NCBI RefSeq assembly: GCF_035920345.1
Contig: NZ_CP109149.1
Coordinates: forward strand, 3,286,001-3,350,000
Length of the DNA: 64,000 nucleotides
From: Nocardia vinacea
Lineage (GTDB): Bacteria > Actinomycetota > Actinomycetes > Mycobacteriales > Mycobacteriaceae
Direction: 5' to 3'
Within the stretch, counting starts at the first letter, position 1. The number at the start of each line of letters is the position of its first letter. The position numbers and the translations under genes were made by a program. Positions 9,776 to 18,625 of the stretch are shown here, in pieces. A model generated the notes under the pieces. The model saw only the letters and a program-made list of their open reading frames with translations. It had not been told where the DNA came from and did not search any database.

Positions 9776-10426
9776 GTGACGAAGCCATCCACGCGTGCGC
9801 CCCGCCCAGCGGCCGGAAATGCGATCCAGCGACGCAAGGCCGAACTGCGGCAGGAAATCATCGACACCGCCTTCGTCTGCTTCGCCGAGAAGGGCTATCA
9901 CGCCACCGGCATCGCCGATATCGCCAATGAGTTGGGCATCGGCCACGGCACCTTCTACCGGTACTTCAGCAATAAGCGCGAGATCATCGACGTGGTCATC
10001 GACGATCTGGCCGCCCGGATCATCGAGGCGCTCGGCACCGACAACGCGCCTGACGCCGCCACCTCCCTTGACGAATATCGCGCCCAGATCGACCGCATCG
10101 GCGCCGCGCTCACCCGGATCCTCGTGGACGACCGCCGGGTCGCCCAACTGCTGCTGTTCCATGCCACCGGCATCGACGACGAACTCACCGCCAGGCTCTA
10201 CGGTCTGCTCGATATGGCCGACGCGCTCACCGCGGGCTATCTGTCGCACGGCGTCGAACTCGGTTATCTGCGTGCGGATCTCGACACCAAGTACACCGCC
10301 AAGGCGGTGACCGGCATGCTGCTCGCGGGCATCGTCCACGGGCTGCGCAATCCGGACGAGGCCGCGGTGCAGGAGTTGAACGAGGCGATCCGGCGGCTGC
10401 TGATCGACGGCGTGCGCAGGGACTGA
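9776..10426 (+). CDS. TetR/AcrR family transcriptional regulator
   Basis: A 216-residue repressor. The N-terminal helix-turn-helix (about residues 25-70) includes RQEIIDTAFVCFAEKG and the recognition part IANELGIGHGTFYRYFSNK; the rest is a ligand-binding helical domain. I chose GTG 9776 rather than the in-frame ATG at 9734, because 9734 lies inside the second operator. TATCAT at 9763-9768 would place transcription initiation close to 9776, making the mRNA leaderless. It likely controls itself and the divergent monooxygenase. Confidence 0.9.
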   Translation: MTKPSTRAPRPAAGNAIQRRKAELRQEIIDTAFVCFAEKGYHATGIADIANELGIGHGTFYRYFSNKREIIDVVIDDLAARIIEALGTDNAPDAATSLDEYRAQIDRIGAALTRILVDDRRVAQLLLFHATGIDDELTARLYGLLDMADALTAGYLSHGVELGYLRADLDTKYTAKAVTGMLLAGIVHGLRNPDEAAVQELNEAIRRLLIDGVRRD

Positions 10427-10507
10427 AAACCGGCAAATCTCCAGCGGCTACCTGAGCAGATTCCCGCTAGGGTGGGACCCGGATCGACCGGCCAACAGGG
10501 GCACAAC

Positions 10508-11149
10508 GTGTTCGGCAGAGACCGCCTAGTTCGAAAAAACCGCATTCGACGCGAGCAGGGCAGCGACCCTGGAACAATATCGCGGGTGACCCCCGACGAC
10601 GTGAGCCGAATCCACTTCGCCATGCCACCTCTGGGGCACCGCGGCTACCATGCCGATGAGGTCGACGCGTTCCTGGAACTGGTCTCAGCGACGTTGGCCG
10701 GTCAAGGTGTGCTGACCTCCGACGATATCCGGCACGTCGCCTTCGACGCCCCCCGCTTCGGCGGCCGCGGCTATCAGGCCGATCAGGTCGATGAATTCCT
10801 GGACCGGGTCCGCGTGGAACTGGAATTCCGGCAGCGCGGCTCCCGCCCGGTCCCCGCTGGCGGCAATGGTTCCGGCCCCGCCACACTGCTCAGCCCCGAC
10901 GATGTGCACCGCATGCAGTTCACCCAGGCCGCTGTCGGCCGCCGCGGCTACGACATCGAGGAAGTGGACGCCTTCCTCGACTTGGTCGCCGCCACCCTCG
11001 CCCACGGCGCCCCCGGCAGCTTGACCGTCACCGACGTCCGCGCCGTCCGCTTCACCGAGGCCCGCCTCGGCACACGCGGCTACACCCGCGACGAGGTAGA
11101 CGCCTTCCTGGACCTCGTCGTCACCGCCCTCGAACACAATCACCGCTAG
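10508..11149 (+). CDS. Protein with four tandem DivIVA-domain repeats
   Basis: A 213-residue soluble protein built of four copies of a roughly 36-residue unit (about 28-63, 69-105, 128-164 and 172-208). Each copy has the pattern LTxDDVxxxxF, a few residues, G-RGY, then D/E-E-V-D-A-FL-D/E-xV. The G-RGY-xxxEVDAFL core is the N-terminal membrane-curvature/polarity motif of DivIVA/Wag31, but the long coiled coil of true DivIVA is absent. It may bind membranes or polar assemblies as a multivalent adaptor; this is inference. GTG 10508 has AGGGG just upstream. The next start (10587) would lose about 26 basic residues. Confidence 0.8.
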   Translation: MFGRDRLVRKNRIRREQGSDPGTISRVTPDDVSRIHFAMPPLGHRGYHADEVDAFLELVSATLAGQGVLTSDDIRHVAFDAPRFGGRGYQADQVDEFLDRVRVELEFRQRGSRPVPAGGNGSGPATLLSPDDVHRMQFTQAAVGRRGYDIEEVDAFLDLVAATLAHGAPGSLTVTDVRAVRFTEARLGTRGYTRDEVDAFLDLVVTALEHNHR

Positions 11150-11151
11150 AA

Positions 11152-11221
11152 ATCAAGATCAGGTGGAATCCATGGCGGCATCGCCGAGTAGCCACCGCAA
11201 CCAGTTCCACCTGATCTTGAT
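11152..11221. repeat. 70-bp element with perfect 17-bp terminal inverted repeats
   Basis: The ends, 11152-11168 (ATCAAGATCAGGTGGAA) and 11205-11221, are exact reverse complements, separated by 36 bases. It begins just after the DivIVA-repeat gene stop and ends 20 bases before the ruvB stop, between convergent genes. It could act as a bidirectional terminator, but a 17-bp perfect stem with a long loop is also the shape of a small REP-like or MITE-like repeat. Confidence 0.7.
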
Positions 11222-11240
11222 CCAGTGCCCGGTGCGGGGG

Positions 11241-12326
11241 TTAGTCGAAGAGGTCGAGGGTGGGGTGGGGTTCGCGGCCTCGGACTTGGATGGAGCCGAA
11301 GACTAGGTCGGGGGGTGGGATGAGGCCGAGGTGTTGCCAGGCGGTGGCGGTGGCGACGCGGCCGCGTGGGGTGCGGGCGACCATGCCTGCGCGGACGAGG
11401 AACGGCTCGCAGACTTCTTCGACGGTCGCGGCCTCCTCCCCGACGGCGACCGCGAGGGTCGAAACACCAACGGGCCCACCGCCGAAGCTTCGGACCAGCG
11501 CGCCGAGGACGGCGCGGTCGAGGCGGTCCAGGCCGAGGACATCCACGTCGTAGACCTCTAGTGCGGCCTGAGCGATGGGACGGGTGATCACGCCGTCGGC
11601 GCGGACCTCGGCGTAGTCGCGGACGCGGCGCAGCAGGCGATTTGCGATGCGGGGGGTGCCACGGGAGCGGCCCGCGATCTCGGCGGCGGCATCGCGGTCG
11701 ATCGCGACACCGAGAATATGAGCCGAGCGCAGCAGAATGCGCAGGAGTTCTTCGGGATCGTAGAAATCCATATGGCCGGTGAAGCCGAAGCGGTCGCGCA
11801 GCGGACCGGTGAGCGCACCGGAGCGGGTGGTCGCGCCGACCAAGGTGAACGGTGCGATATCCAGCGGAATCGATGTTGCCCCCGGCCCTTTCCCGACGAC
11901 CACGTCGACGCGGAAATCCTCCATGGCGAGGTAGAGCATCTCCTCGGCGGGCCGGGCGATCCGGTGGATCTCATCGATGAACAGCACATCGCCCTCGACC
12001 AGGTTGCTCAGCATCGCGGCGAGATCGCCCGCGCGTTCCAACGCCGGACCGGACGTAATTCGCAGTGCCGTACCGAGTTCGGCGGCGATGATCATCGCCA
12101 TACTGGTCTTGCCGAGCCCGGGCGGACCGGACAGCAGCACATGGTCCGGGGTACCGCCGCGCTGTTTGGCGCCGCGCAGCACGAGCGCGAGCTGTTCACG
12201 GACGCGCGGCTGGCCGATGAAATCGTCCAGGGACTTCGGGCGCAGACTGGCCTCGATATCACCATCGGACTTGAGATAGCTTGCGCTGACCTGGGATTCG
12301 GCGTCCGGTTCGGGATCGTAATCCAT
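11241..12326 (-). CDS. ruvB: Holliday junction branch-migration ATPase RuvB
   Basis: Hexameric motor that drives branch migration of Holliday junctions with RuvA. The 361-residue protein has Walker A GPPGLGKT (67-74), Walker [10 protein letters not shown] (114-122), sensor motif GATTRSGAL, the arginine-finger region LRDRFGF, and the C-terminal winged helix ([16 protein letters not shown]). It follows ruvA by six bases. Confidence 0.98.
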   Translation of the reverse strand: MDYDPEPDAESQVSASYLKSDGDIEASLRPKSLDDFIGQPRVREQLALVLRGAKQRGGTPDHVLLSGPPGLGKTSMAMIIAAELGTALRITSGPALERAGDLAAMLSNLVEGDVLFIDEIHRIARPAEEMLYLAMEDFRVDVVVGKGPGATSIPLDIAPFTLVGATTRSGALTGPLRDRFGFTGHMDFYDPEELLRILLRSAHILGVAIDRDAAAEIAGRSRGTPRIANRLLRRVRDYAEVRADGVITRPIAQAALEVYDVDVLGLDRLDRAVLGALVRSFGGGPVGVSTLAVAVGEEAATVEEVCEPFLVRAGMVARTPRGRVATATAWQHLGLIPPPDLVFGSIQVRGREPHPTLDLFD

Positions 12327-12332
12327 GACGTC

Positions 12333-12938
12333 TTACCGATTCTTCCCCAGCGAGCCGAGCGCCGCCCGCAGCGCCTTCGACGTATCGGCGGCGGGATTTT
12401 CGGCGAGTACCGCGTCGACCGCGGGTTCGGCCTGTTTGACCGGGAATCCGAGTCCGACCAGTGCCTCGACAACCTGCTCGCGCACCGGTGTGAGCACCGG
12501 CGTCGGCGTACTGCCGGGCGGACCCGCCTGCACCGGAACAAGATTCACCTTGTCACGCAACTCGACAACCATGCGCTCGGCCCCGCGCTTGCCGATGCCG
12601 GGCACCCGGGTCAGCGCCGCGACATTGCTCTCCGCCAGCGCCTTGCGCAGCGCCTCGGGCTCGAGCACCGCCAACACCGCCATGGCCAGCCGGGGCCCGA
12701 CTCCGGAGACGGTCTGCAAAAGGCCGAACAGGTCACGGGATTCGGTATCGGCGAATCCGAACAGCGTCATCGAATCCTCGCGCACGATCATCGCCGTGAA
12801 CAGCCGGGATTCCTCGCCGCGGGTCAGGGTGGACAGCGTCGCGGGGGTGACATTGAGCCGATAGCCCACGCCCGCCGCCTCGATCACGACATGATCGAGC
12901 GCGATCTCGAGCACCTCACCGCGTACCGACGCGATCAC
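12333..12938 (-). CDS. ruvA: Holliday junction DNA-binding subunit RuvA
   Basis: Tetrameric junction-binding protein, 201 residues. The start is GTG 12938, giving the usual [12 protein letters not shown]-terminus, and overlaps the ruvC stop by four bases (GTGA). Two helix-hairpin-helix motifs are visible ([36 protein letters not shown]), followed by a flexible Pro/Thr linker and the RuvB-binding C-terminal domain ([19 protein letters not shown]). Confidence 0.97.
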   Translation of the reverse strand: MIASVRGEVLEIALDHVVIEAAGVGYRLNVTPATLSTLTRGEESRLFTAMIVREDSMTLFGFADTESRDLFGLLQTVSGVGPRLAMAVLAVLEPEALRKALAESNVAALTRVPGIGKRGAERMVVELRDKVNLVPVQAGPPGSTPTPVLTPVREQVVEALVGLGFPVKQAEPAVDAVLAENPAADTSKALRAALGSLGKNR

Positions 12939-13504
12939 CCGCGCACCACCTTCCGTTGTTCGGCAAGCCGCTGTGTATACCGCCGTTGTGCCTCGGCGGC
13001 GCGCGCCTCGGCCTCGGCCATCCGTGCCATCAGCGGCGCCCGCCAACAATGACAGATCGCCAGGGCCAGCGCATCGGCCGCATCCGCCGGTTTCGGCGCG
13101 ACCTGGAGGCCGAGGATACGCGTCACCATTGCGGTCACCTGTGCCTTGTCCGCGGTGCCGTTGCCGGTGACGGCGGCCTTCACTTCACTCGGGGTATGGA
13201 AGGCCACGGGTATCCCTCGGCGCGCGGCGGCCAGGGCGATCACGCCGCCTGCCTGGGCGGTGCCCATCGCGGTGCGCACATTGTGTTGCGCGAACACCCG
13301 CTCGATCGCGACCGCGTCGGGTTTGTGCGTATCCATCCAGTGGTCGGCGACGTCGGCGACGCCCATCAGCCGGTGTGCCAGATCCATATCCGCGGGGGTG
13401 CGCACCACGTCGACGTCGAGCGCCGTCACCTTCCGCCCCAGCCCGCCCTCGACGATGCTGAGGCCGCACCGGGTGAGTCCCGGGTCGACGCCCATCACCC
13501 GCAC
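12935..13504 (-). CDS. ruvC: Holliday junction resolvase RuvC
   Basis: Endonuclease that cuts four-way junctions. The 189-residue product begins [14 protein letters not shown], containing the first catalytic Asp, with later acidic residues in [11 protein letters not shown] and [17 protein letters not shown] 13504 is chosen because AGAGGGG lies immediately upstream and the N-terminus then matches the family. The C-terminus has an extra Ala/Arg/Glu-rich helical tail. First gene of ruvC-ruvA-ruvB, with a LexA box 21 bases upstream. Confidence 0.97.
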   Translation of the reverse strand: MRVMGVDPGLTRCGLSIVEGGLGRKVTALDVDVVRTPADMDLAHRLMGVADVADHWMDTHKPDAVAIERVFAQHNVRTAMGTAQAGGVIALAAARRGIPVAFHTPSEVKAAVTGNGTADKAQVTAMVTRILGLQVAPKPADAADALALAICHCWRAPLMARMAEAEARAAEAQRRYTQRLAEQRKVVRG

Positions 13505-13524
13505 ACGATCCCCTCTCGAAGGCA

Positions 13525-13538
13525 CGAACAACTGTTCG
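13525..13538. promoter_or_regulatory. LexA (SOS) box upstream of ruvC
   Basis: CGAAC-AACT-GTTCG is a perfect match to the actinobacterial/Gram-positive core CGAAC-N4-GTTCG. It sits 21 bp before the ruvC start, consistent with DNA-damage induction of ruvCAB. Confidence 0.85.
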
Positions 13539-13551
13539 AGAGTCTAGTGGA

Positions 13552-13586
13552 CGGGCACCTACCGTTCACCAACGACACGGTGCCCG
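13552..13586. terminator. Hairpin after the MmpS-like gene
   Basis: An 8-bp perfect stem, CGGGCACC (13552-13559) with GGTGCCCG (13579-13586), has a 19-base loop and lies just downstream of the MmpS-like stop. It separates that gene from the LexA box and ruvC promoter. Confidence 0.5.
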
Positions 13587-13598
13587 CCCGGGATTCGG

Positions 13599-14075
13599 CT
13601 AGTCGAACGAGTGGTAGCAGCTCACATACGCGTAGGTGCCGGAGTCCGAATCCTCGACGACTACCTTGCCGTCCTGCAGGATGCGGCAGGTCACCGTGCC
13701 GCCGTTGGATCCGCTGACGGTCGCCGAAACCCGGCCCGTGCGGACGTATCCGGTCACGGTCACGGCCTTGGTCCACGGCAGCGGTGCATCGTTGGCATTG
13801 GCGGTATCGAAATCGCCACTGTTGTAGGAGATATCGGCGGTGCCGGAGCCCGAGACCTCGTAAGTGATCGAGGTTTCCTTCTTCGACTCCTTGTCGAGCC
13901 GGTAGGCGATGGATCCGAATACCGCCACGCAGCCGCCGACGGTGAGCACGATCGCGAGGAAGACGCCGCCGAGCACCCACGGCCACACCGGCTTGCCCTT
14001 CGGCGGCTGCGGCGGATATCCCGGGTAGCCCGGATACCCCTGCCCCGGATACTGCGGCGGTGGTTGATAAGTCAT
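13599..14075 (-). CDS. MmpS-family membrane protein
   Basis: A 158-residue protein with a cytoplasmic Pro/Tyr/Gly-rich N-terminus (YPGQGYPGYPGYPP), one membrane helix (VLGGVFLAIVLTVGGCVAVFGSIAY, about residues 33-58) and an extracellular domain like MmpS accessory proteins (ITYEVSGSGTADISY, GGTVTCRILQDG, SGTYAYVSCYHSF). Two extracellular cysteines could form a disulfide. MmpS proteins support MmpL lipid or siderophore export in mycobacteria, but no MmpL gene is adjacent. The ATG at 14075 is preceded by AGGAGGGG. Confidence 0.8.
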   Translation of the reverse strand: MTYQPPPQYPGQGYPGYPGYPPQPPKGKPVWPWVLGGVFLAIVLTVGGCVAVFGSIAYRLDKESKKETSITYEVSGSGTADISYNSGDFDTANANDAPLPWTKAVTVTGYVRTGRVSATVSGSNGGTVTCRILQDGKVVVEDSDSGTYAYVSCYHSFD

Positions 14076-14252
14076 GTGCACCCCTCCTGAATCCTGCACG
14101 ACCAGCTATTGGACCTTACCGGACAAGACTGTTCGGAGCCCGATTCACCTGTGCGGTTATCGACCCGCGATCGACCAGCGTTTCATGGGCGCCCAGGTTT
14201 ACTGGAGCGAATTCACAGGCTTTCTCGAGGAACGGTCTCGACAATGCCGTAG

Positions 14253-15719
14253 GTGCCCGTAGTCCGTGCCCCGCTAGCCGCACCCGCGACCCCCGTGACA
14301 CCGCCACCACCGCGGCTGCCTTCGGCGAATCTGAATCCGAACTATCAGAACGGCTTTCATCACGGCATATCGCTGCTGCACGGCTGGCTGCCGGTGACCG
14401 TCGAATTGGTCGCGGTGGCCGCGTTGGTCCTGGCGATCGGCTGGCGGACCCGGCGCTGGCGGTTGGTGCTGCTGCCGGTCTGCGTGGTGCTCGGTGCGGC
14501 GGGCGCGGTGGCCGCGTGGGCGTATGTGAACGACCAGGGGCTGGCCTCGGATCCGGCGCCGGTCGAGTTGTGGGCCTGTGTCGGCGTCGCGGTCGCGGCG
14601 ATCGCGGTCGCCGGGCTCGGCTGGCGCGGTGCCAGGTGGTGGCGGCGTGGCGTCTCGGTGCTCGCCATACCGCTCGCCCTGTTGAGTACCGGCATCGTGC
14701 TCAATCAGTGGGTGGGCTACTACCCCACCGTGCAGTCCGCCTGGAGTGCGCTCACCGCGGGTCCGCTGCCGAATCAGACCGATATCGATGCGCTGCCCGG
14801 ACTCCGCAATACCGATGTCAGCACCGGCAAGATCGTGCCGGTGCAGATTCCGGACGCGGGCAGCGGTTTTCCGCATCGAACCGAATATGTGTACTTGCCA
14901 CCGGCCTGGTTCGCCGGTCCGACGCCGCCGGCACTGCCGGTCGTCATGATGATCGGCGGCGAATTCAATACGCCCGCCGACTGGATCCGCAGCGGTCAGA
15001 TCATGCCCGAGGTGGACAAGTTCACCGCCGCCAACGGTGGCCGCGCCCCGATCCTCGTCTTCGTCGATTCCAGCGGCAGTTTCAACAATGACACCGAATG
15101 CGTGAACGGTCCGCGCGGCGATGCCGCCGACCATCTGACCCGAGATGTGCCCAGCTATCTGGAATCTCGCTTCGGCGCCTCGGCGGATCCGGCGAACTGG
15201 GCGGTGGTCGGCTGGTCCATGGGCGGCACCTGTGCGGTCGATCTGGCGGTCATGCACCCCGAATTGGTGCGCACCTTCGTCGATATCGCGGGCGATCTCG
15301 GCCCGGCCTCGGGCAATAAGGAACAAACGATCCGAAGGCTTTTCGGCGGCGACGCCGATCGCTGGGCCGCCTTCGATCCGCTCACCGTTATGGCCGAACA
15401 CGGTCCCTACACCGGTATGGCGGGTCTGTTCGACGATCTCGCCCCACCCAAATCCGGTCCGGGATCCCATGGTGCACGCCAACAATCCGCGGCCGCCGAC
15501 GACGACAACGTAGGCATGGGCGGTCATGACGGAGTCTTCGACACCGGTGAGGTCGGCGCCGCCGAAAAGCTGTGCGACGCAGGCCACGAAGTCGGCATCG
15601 ATTGCACCATTCACACCACCCAGGGTGGCCACACATGGCAATTCGCCTCGGCCGCGTTCACCTCGTCGTTCCCCTGGATCGTCGCCCGTGTCGGTCTCCC
15701 GGTGCCCGACGCGACCTGA
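14253..15719 (+). CDS. Membrane-anchored alpha/beta-hydrolase esterase (mycolyltransferase-like)
   Basis: A 488-residue protein. Three or four membrane helices at about 45-160 (GWLPVTVELVAVAALVLAIG, LVLLPVCVVLGAAGAVAAWAYV, LWACVGVAVAAIAVAGLGW) precede an extracytoplasmic esterase-D/antigen-85-like domain. The nucleophile elbow is GWSMGG (Ser near 324), and a late His is in QGGHTWQFA. This layout is typical of actinobacterial esterases related to mycolyltransferases, but the substrate is unknown. The GTG start is weakly supported; an upstream start is not excluded. Confidence 0.75.
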   Translation: MPVVRAPLAAPATPVTPPPPRLPSANLNPNYQNGFHHGISLLHGWLPVTVELVAVAALVLAIGWRTRRWRLVLLPVCVVLGAAGAVAAWAYVNDQGLASDPAPVELWACVGVAVAAIAVAGLGWRGARWWRRGVSVLAIPLALLSTGIVLNQWVGYYPTVQSAWSALTAGPLPNQTDIDALPGLRNTDVSTGKIVPVQIPDAGSGFPHRTEYVYLPPAWFAGPTPPALPVVMMIGGEFNTPADWIRSGQIMPEVDKFTAANGGRAPILVFVDSSGSFNNDTECVNGPRGDAADHLTRDVPSYLESRFGASADPANWAVVGWSMGGTCAVDLAVMHPELVRTFVDIAGDLGPASGNKEQTIRRLFGGDADRWAAFDPLTVMAEHGPYTGMAGLFDDLAPPKSGPGSHGARQQSAAADDDNVGMGGHDGVFDTGEVGAAEKLCDAGHEVGIDCTIHTTQGGHTWQFASAAFTSSFPWIVARVGLPVPDAT

Positions 15720-15727
15720 AACCGATT

Positions 15728-15752
15728 GCGCGGTCGATGAATTGAGCCGCGC
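15728..15752. terminator. Short hairpin between convergent esterase and GlxA-type genes
   Basis: GCGCGG (15728-15733) pairs with CCGCGC (15747-15752) across a 13-base loop, filling the 33-bp convergent gap. The stem is short, so the call is tentative. Confidence 0.35.
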
Positions 15753-16748
15753 TCAGCCCAGGACCTCGGCCGGGACGACCGACTCGGCGCGGAAGGTTCG
15801 GCGATAGGCCAGCGGTGATACGCCGATGGAATCGTGCAGGTGTTGGCGTAGTGAGCTCCCGGTGGCGAAGCCGACCTCGCCCGCGATGCGGTCCACGGTC
15901 ATATCGGTCGATTCGAGTAGCTGGCGGGCGCGGAAGACGCGCTGTTGGATGAGCCAGCGGCCCGGGCTCATGCCGACTTCGTCGCGGAAGCGACGGGCGA
16001 AGGTGCGCTTGCTCATTCGGGCCTGGACGGCGAGATCGTCCATGGTCAAAGGCAATCGGAGATTCTCGAGGGCCCAGTGTCTGGCGGCGGCGGTACCCGC
16101 CGAGGTCGACGGCGGCACCGGCTGTTCGATGTATTGGGCCTGGCCGCCATCACGCCACGGCGGCACGACGCAGCGGCGCGCCACCGTATTCGCGACGGCA
16201 CTGCCGTGATCGCGGCGCACCAGGTGCAGACAGAGATCTATGCCTGCCGCCGCGCCCGCCGACGTGAGCACGTCATCGTCGTCGACGTAGAGGACATCGG
16301 TATTCAGTAGCACCCGCGGAAAGGTGCGCCGGAACAGTTCGGCCACATTCCAGTGCGTCGTCGCCGGACGACCGTCGAGCAATCCGGCGGCTGCGGTCAC
16401 GAATGCGCCGGTACAGATCGACACGATGCGGGTGCCCGGTCGGATGCGTGCGAATGCCGCGGCCACCGGGGGCGGCAGCGCGCCATCGAGCGTCATATCG
16501 ATATCGCAGGCCGGTATGACCACGGTGTCGGCGGTCGCCAGCGCCCGGCTGTCGTGTTGGACAGCAATGGCGAAATCGGCTCGGCTCGGTACCGGTGCGC
16601 CATCGATCGAGCAAGTGCTCACCTCGTACAGATCCGCGACGGTGCCGAAGACGCGGTTCGGAATGCCGAGTTCGAACGGATACACCCCGTCCAATGCGAG
16701 CACGACCACCCGATGTCGCGCCGAGTGCCCATCCGAGGTACCGACCAT
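15753..16748 (-). CDS. GlxA/AraC-type transcriptional regulator
   Basis: A 331-residue regulator with an N-terminal DJ-1/PfpI-like domain (about 10-190, including SICTGAFVTAAAGLLDG with the nucleophile-elbow-like Cys) and a C-terminal AraC double helix-turn-helix (MDDLAVQARMSKRTFARRF, DRIAGEVGFATGSSLRQHL). It is divergent from an oxidoreductase gene. A 10-bp inverted repeat straddles its own start codon, suggesting autoregulation and control of the neighbour. Confidence 0.9.
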   Translation of the reverse strand: MVGTSDGHSARHRVVVLALDGVYPFELGIPNRVFGTVADLYEVSTCSIDGAPVPSRADFAIAVQHDSRALATADTVVIPACDIDMTLDGALPPPVAAAFARIRPGTRIVSICTGAFVTAAAGLLDGRPATTHWNVAELFRRTFPRVLLNTDVLYVDDDDVLTSAGAAAGIDLCLHLVRRDHGSAVANTVARRCVVPPWRDGGQAQYIEQPVPPSTSAGTAAARHWALENLRLPLTMDDLAVQARMSKRTFARRFRDEVGMSPGRWLIQQRVFRARQLLESTDMTVDRIAGEVGFATGSSLRQHLHDSIGVSPLAYRRTFRAESVVPAEVLG

Positions 16749-16783
16749 GGCACGATCATATCGAATATTGGCAATCGTGCCAT
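16747..16783. promoter_or_regulatory. 10-bp perfect inverted repeat between divergent regulator and oxidoreductase
   Basis: ATGGCACGAT (16747-16756) and ATCGTGCCAT (16774-16783) are exact reverse complements with a 17-base AT-rich spacer. The left arm contains the start codon of the GlxA-type gene. This is a likely regulator binding site. Confidence 0.6.
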
Positions 16784-16818
16784 TTCCTTGTGACGCCGCC
16801 GACGGCAGGCTGAACGAC

Positions 16819-17769
16819 ATGAACGACACCACCATGCGCGCGATCAGCCAAGATCTAATCGGCGGCCCTGAGGTCCTGACCGAAGTCGAACTGCCCATCC
16901 CGACGCCCGGACCCGGCGAAATCCTGGTCCGGGCGCAGGCAGCCGGTCTCAACCCGACCGATTGGCGGCATCGCGGCGCCTCCGGACTCTTCCTCGGCGA
17001 ACCGCCGTTCGTGCTGGGATGGGATGTATCGGGCGACGTGGTGGCCACGGGTATCGGGGTCACTCTGTTCGAGCCGGGCGACGCGGTCTTCGGCATGCTC
17101 CCCTACCCCTACGGACACGGCGCATTCGCCGAATACGTCGTGGGCCCTGCCCGCGCCTTCGCCCCGAAACCGGTGAACCTGGACCATATTCAGGCCGCGG
17201 CCATCCCCCTGGCCGCCCTCACCGCCTGGCAGGCCCTCGTCGACACCGCGAAACTGCAAGCTGGACAACGCATCCTGATCCATGCGGCAGCGGGTGGCGT
17301 CGGACACTTCGCCGTTCAGATCGCCAAGACGCGCGGCGCGTACGTCATCGGCACCGCGAGCGCGGCCAACCACGAATTCCTGCGCGAAATCGGTGCGGAC
17401 GAGACGATCGATTACCGCACAACCGATTTCACCGAGGCGGTACACGGTGTCGATGTCGTGCTGGATTCGATAGATGACGAGAACAGCCTGCGCTCCCTGC
17501 GGACGCTCCGCCCCGGCGGCCTACTGGTCTCGCTGCGCGCCTTCGGCGCGATCGAATTGGCCACCGAGGCAAAGCGATTGGGAGTCCGGGCCGTGCGCAT
17601 GCTGGTGGAGGACGATCACGCCGGAATGATCGCGCTCGCGGAACTCGCCGAATCCGGGGCGCTGCGCCCGACCGTCGCCGGGGTCTTCCCGTTCGAAGAG
17701 GCGGCGAAGGCGCACGCACTCGGCGAAACCGGCCGCACTGTAGGCAAATTGGTGCTCACGGTGCCGTGA
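16819..17769 (+). CDS. NADP-dependent zinc-less medium-chain oxidoreductase (quinone-oxidoreductase type)
   Basis: A 316-residue cytosolic dehydrogenase/reductase of the MDR superfamily. It has the N-terminal GroES-like fold (GPGEILVRAQAAGLNPTDW) and the nucleotide-binding motif AAAGGVGHFAVQIAK (about 156-170). No structural-zinc cysteine cluster is seen, as in the quinone oxidoreductase branch. ATG 16819 is used; ATG 16834 is possible. Its divergent GlxA-type neighbour is the likely regulator, perhaps responding to a reactive carbonyl or quinone; that is inference. Confidence 0.88.
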   Translation: MNDTTMRAISQDLIGGPEVLTEVELPIPTPGPGEILVRAQAAGLNPTDWRHRGASGLFLGEPPFVLGWDVSGDVVATGIGVTLFEPGDAVFGMLPYPYGHGAFAEYVVGPARAFAPKPVNLDHIQAAAIPLAALTAWQALVDTAKLQAGQRILIHAAAGGVGHFAVQIAKTRGAYVIGTASAANHEFLREIGADETIDYRTTDFTEAVHGVDVVLDSIDDENSLRSLRTLRPGGLLVSLRAFGAIELATEAKRLGVRAVRMLVEDDHAGMIALAELAESGALRPTVAGVFPFEEAAKAHALGETGRTVGKLVLTVP

Positions 17770-17776
17770 ACGACAG

Positions 17777-18028
17777 TCAGCGTTTCTTGCCGTGACTGAT
17801 CAGTAGGTCGGCGCCCCACCAGGTCATGCGTCCGGCGATCGCCACGTATAGGAAGATCGCGAAGTACACCAGGCTCGCGCCGTAGTCGGCAGCCCAGCCG
17901 GGCATCCGGTTCACCGTCGCGAATGCGGCGATGAGCAGGATCAGTCCGGTCGCGACCGCGAGCGGGGCGAGGGTGATGTTCAGGTCGGTTGAATCGCCGG
18001 GATGCTCGTCGGCAAGGGATCGACGCAT
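17777..18028 (-). CDS. Small two-helix membrane protein
   Basis: An 83-residue protein with two hydrophobic helices (LAPLAVATGLILLIAAFATV and ASLVYFAIFLYVAIAG) and a basic tail (HGKKR). I do not recognise the family. The gene converges on the oxidoreductase with only seven bases between stops. The ATG at 18028 follows GGAAAGAG at a rather long distance, so the exact start is uncertain. Confidence 0.6.
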   Translation of the reverse strand: MRRSLADEHPGDSTDLNITLAPLAVATGLILLIAAFATVNRMPGWAADYGASLVYFAIFLYVAIAGRMTWWGADLLISHGKKR

Positions 18029-18335
18029 GATGGCTGGTCTCTTTCCGGGGCGGGACAAGTTCTCGGTGCGCAGGAGCCTGATCGGGCGGCCGCAGCGGTC
18101 TGTCGCGGCCCTCGATTCGTAAATCAGCAATCGAACCGCAATCGTTACACCGCAGGCAATCGACAGCTGCGACCAGTTGCTCCGAATCCAGGAAATACGG
18201 TTAGCTAACTTGCGGCAACCATTAATCGGTCGTATCGGACTCCGTCGGGCGCGGCATTGGAATTCCCTCCAGGACCACGCGGCCGTTCGGCCGCGTTTGT
18301 GGCGTGCATCACATCCGAGACCTACCATCCGAAGG

Positions 18336-18542
18336 ATGAGCAATGTTGTGAAGGCTGTCCTAGAAGGTGGGCCGAGAGACTTGCCCGCTCGCATCGTTCC
18401 GATCACGCCGCCCGGCGTCGAGCTCAAAGTCGAATACCGCGGCGGATACGAGCACTTCAAGGTCACCAATCGGGAGGCCGATACGCCCGAGGGGCGGCTG
18501 CGGGTCTACGAATGGTCCGATCGGACACGAATCGCGGAATAA
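18336..18542 (+). CDS. Small conserved actinobacterial protein (DUF5988-like)
   Basis: A 68-residue protein, MSNVVKAVLEGGPRDLPARI at the start, then HFKVTNREADTPEGRLRVYE and a terminal RTRIAE. The pattern LEGGP-DLP followed by GGYEHF and TPEG resembles small proteins I recall as DUF5988; function unknown. It is followed by a strong hairpin terminator. Confidence 0.65.
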   Translation: MSNVVKAVLEGGPRDLPARIVPITPPGVELKVEYRGGYEHFKVTNREADTPEGRLRVYEWSDRTRIAE

Positions 18543-18568
18543 CCAGTTCACGCCGGGTGCGAAACGCA

Positions 18569-18604
18569 CTCGGGGCGGTCCGCATCGCTGCGAACCGCCC
18601 CGAG
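18569..18604. terminator. Strong bidirectional hairpin between convergent genes
   Basis: An 11-bp stem CTCGGGGCGGT/ACCGCCCCGAG, one C/A mismatch, then a 4-bp CGCA/TGCG inner stem around a TCGC loop. It lies between the DUF5988-like gene and yebC, which converge. Confidence 0.8.
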
Positions 18605-18625
18605 GCACTGGTCGATGATGGTGCG

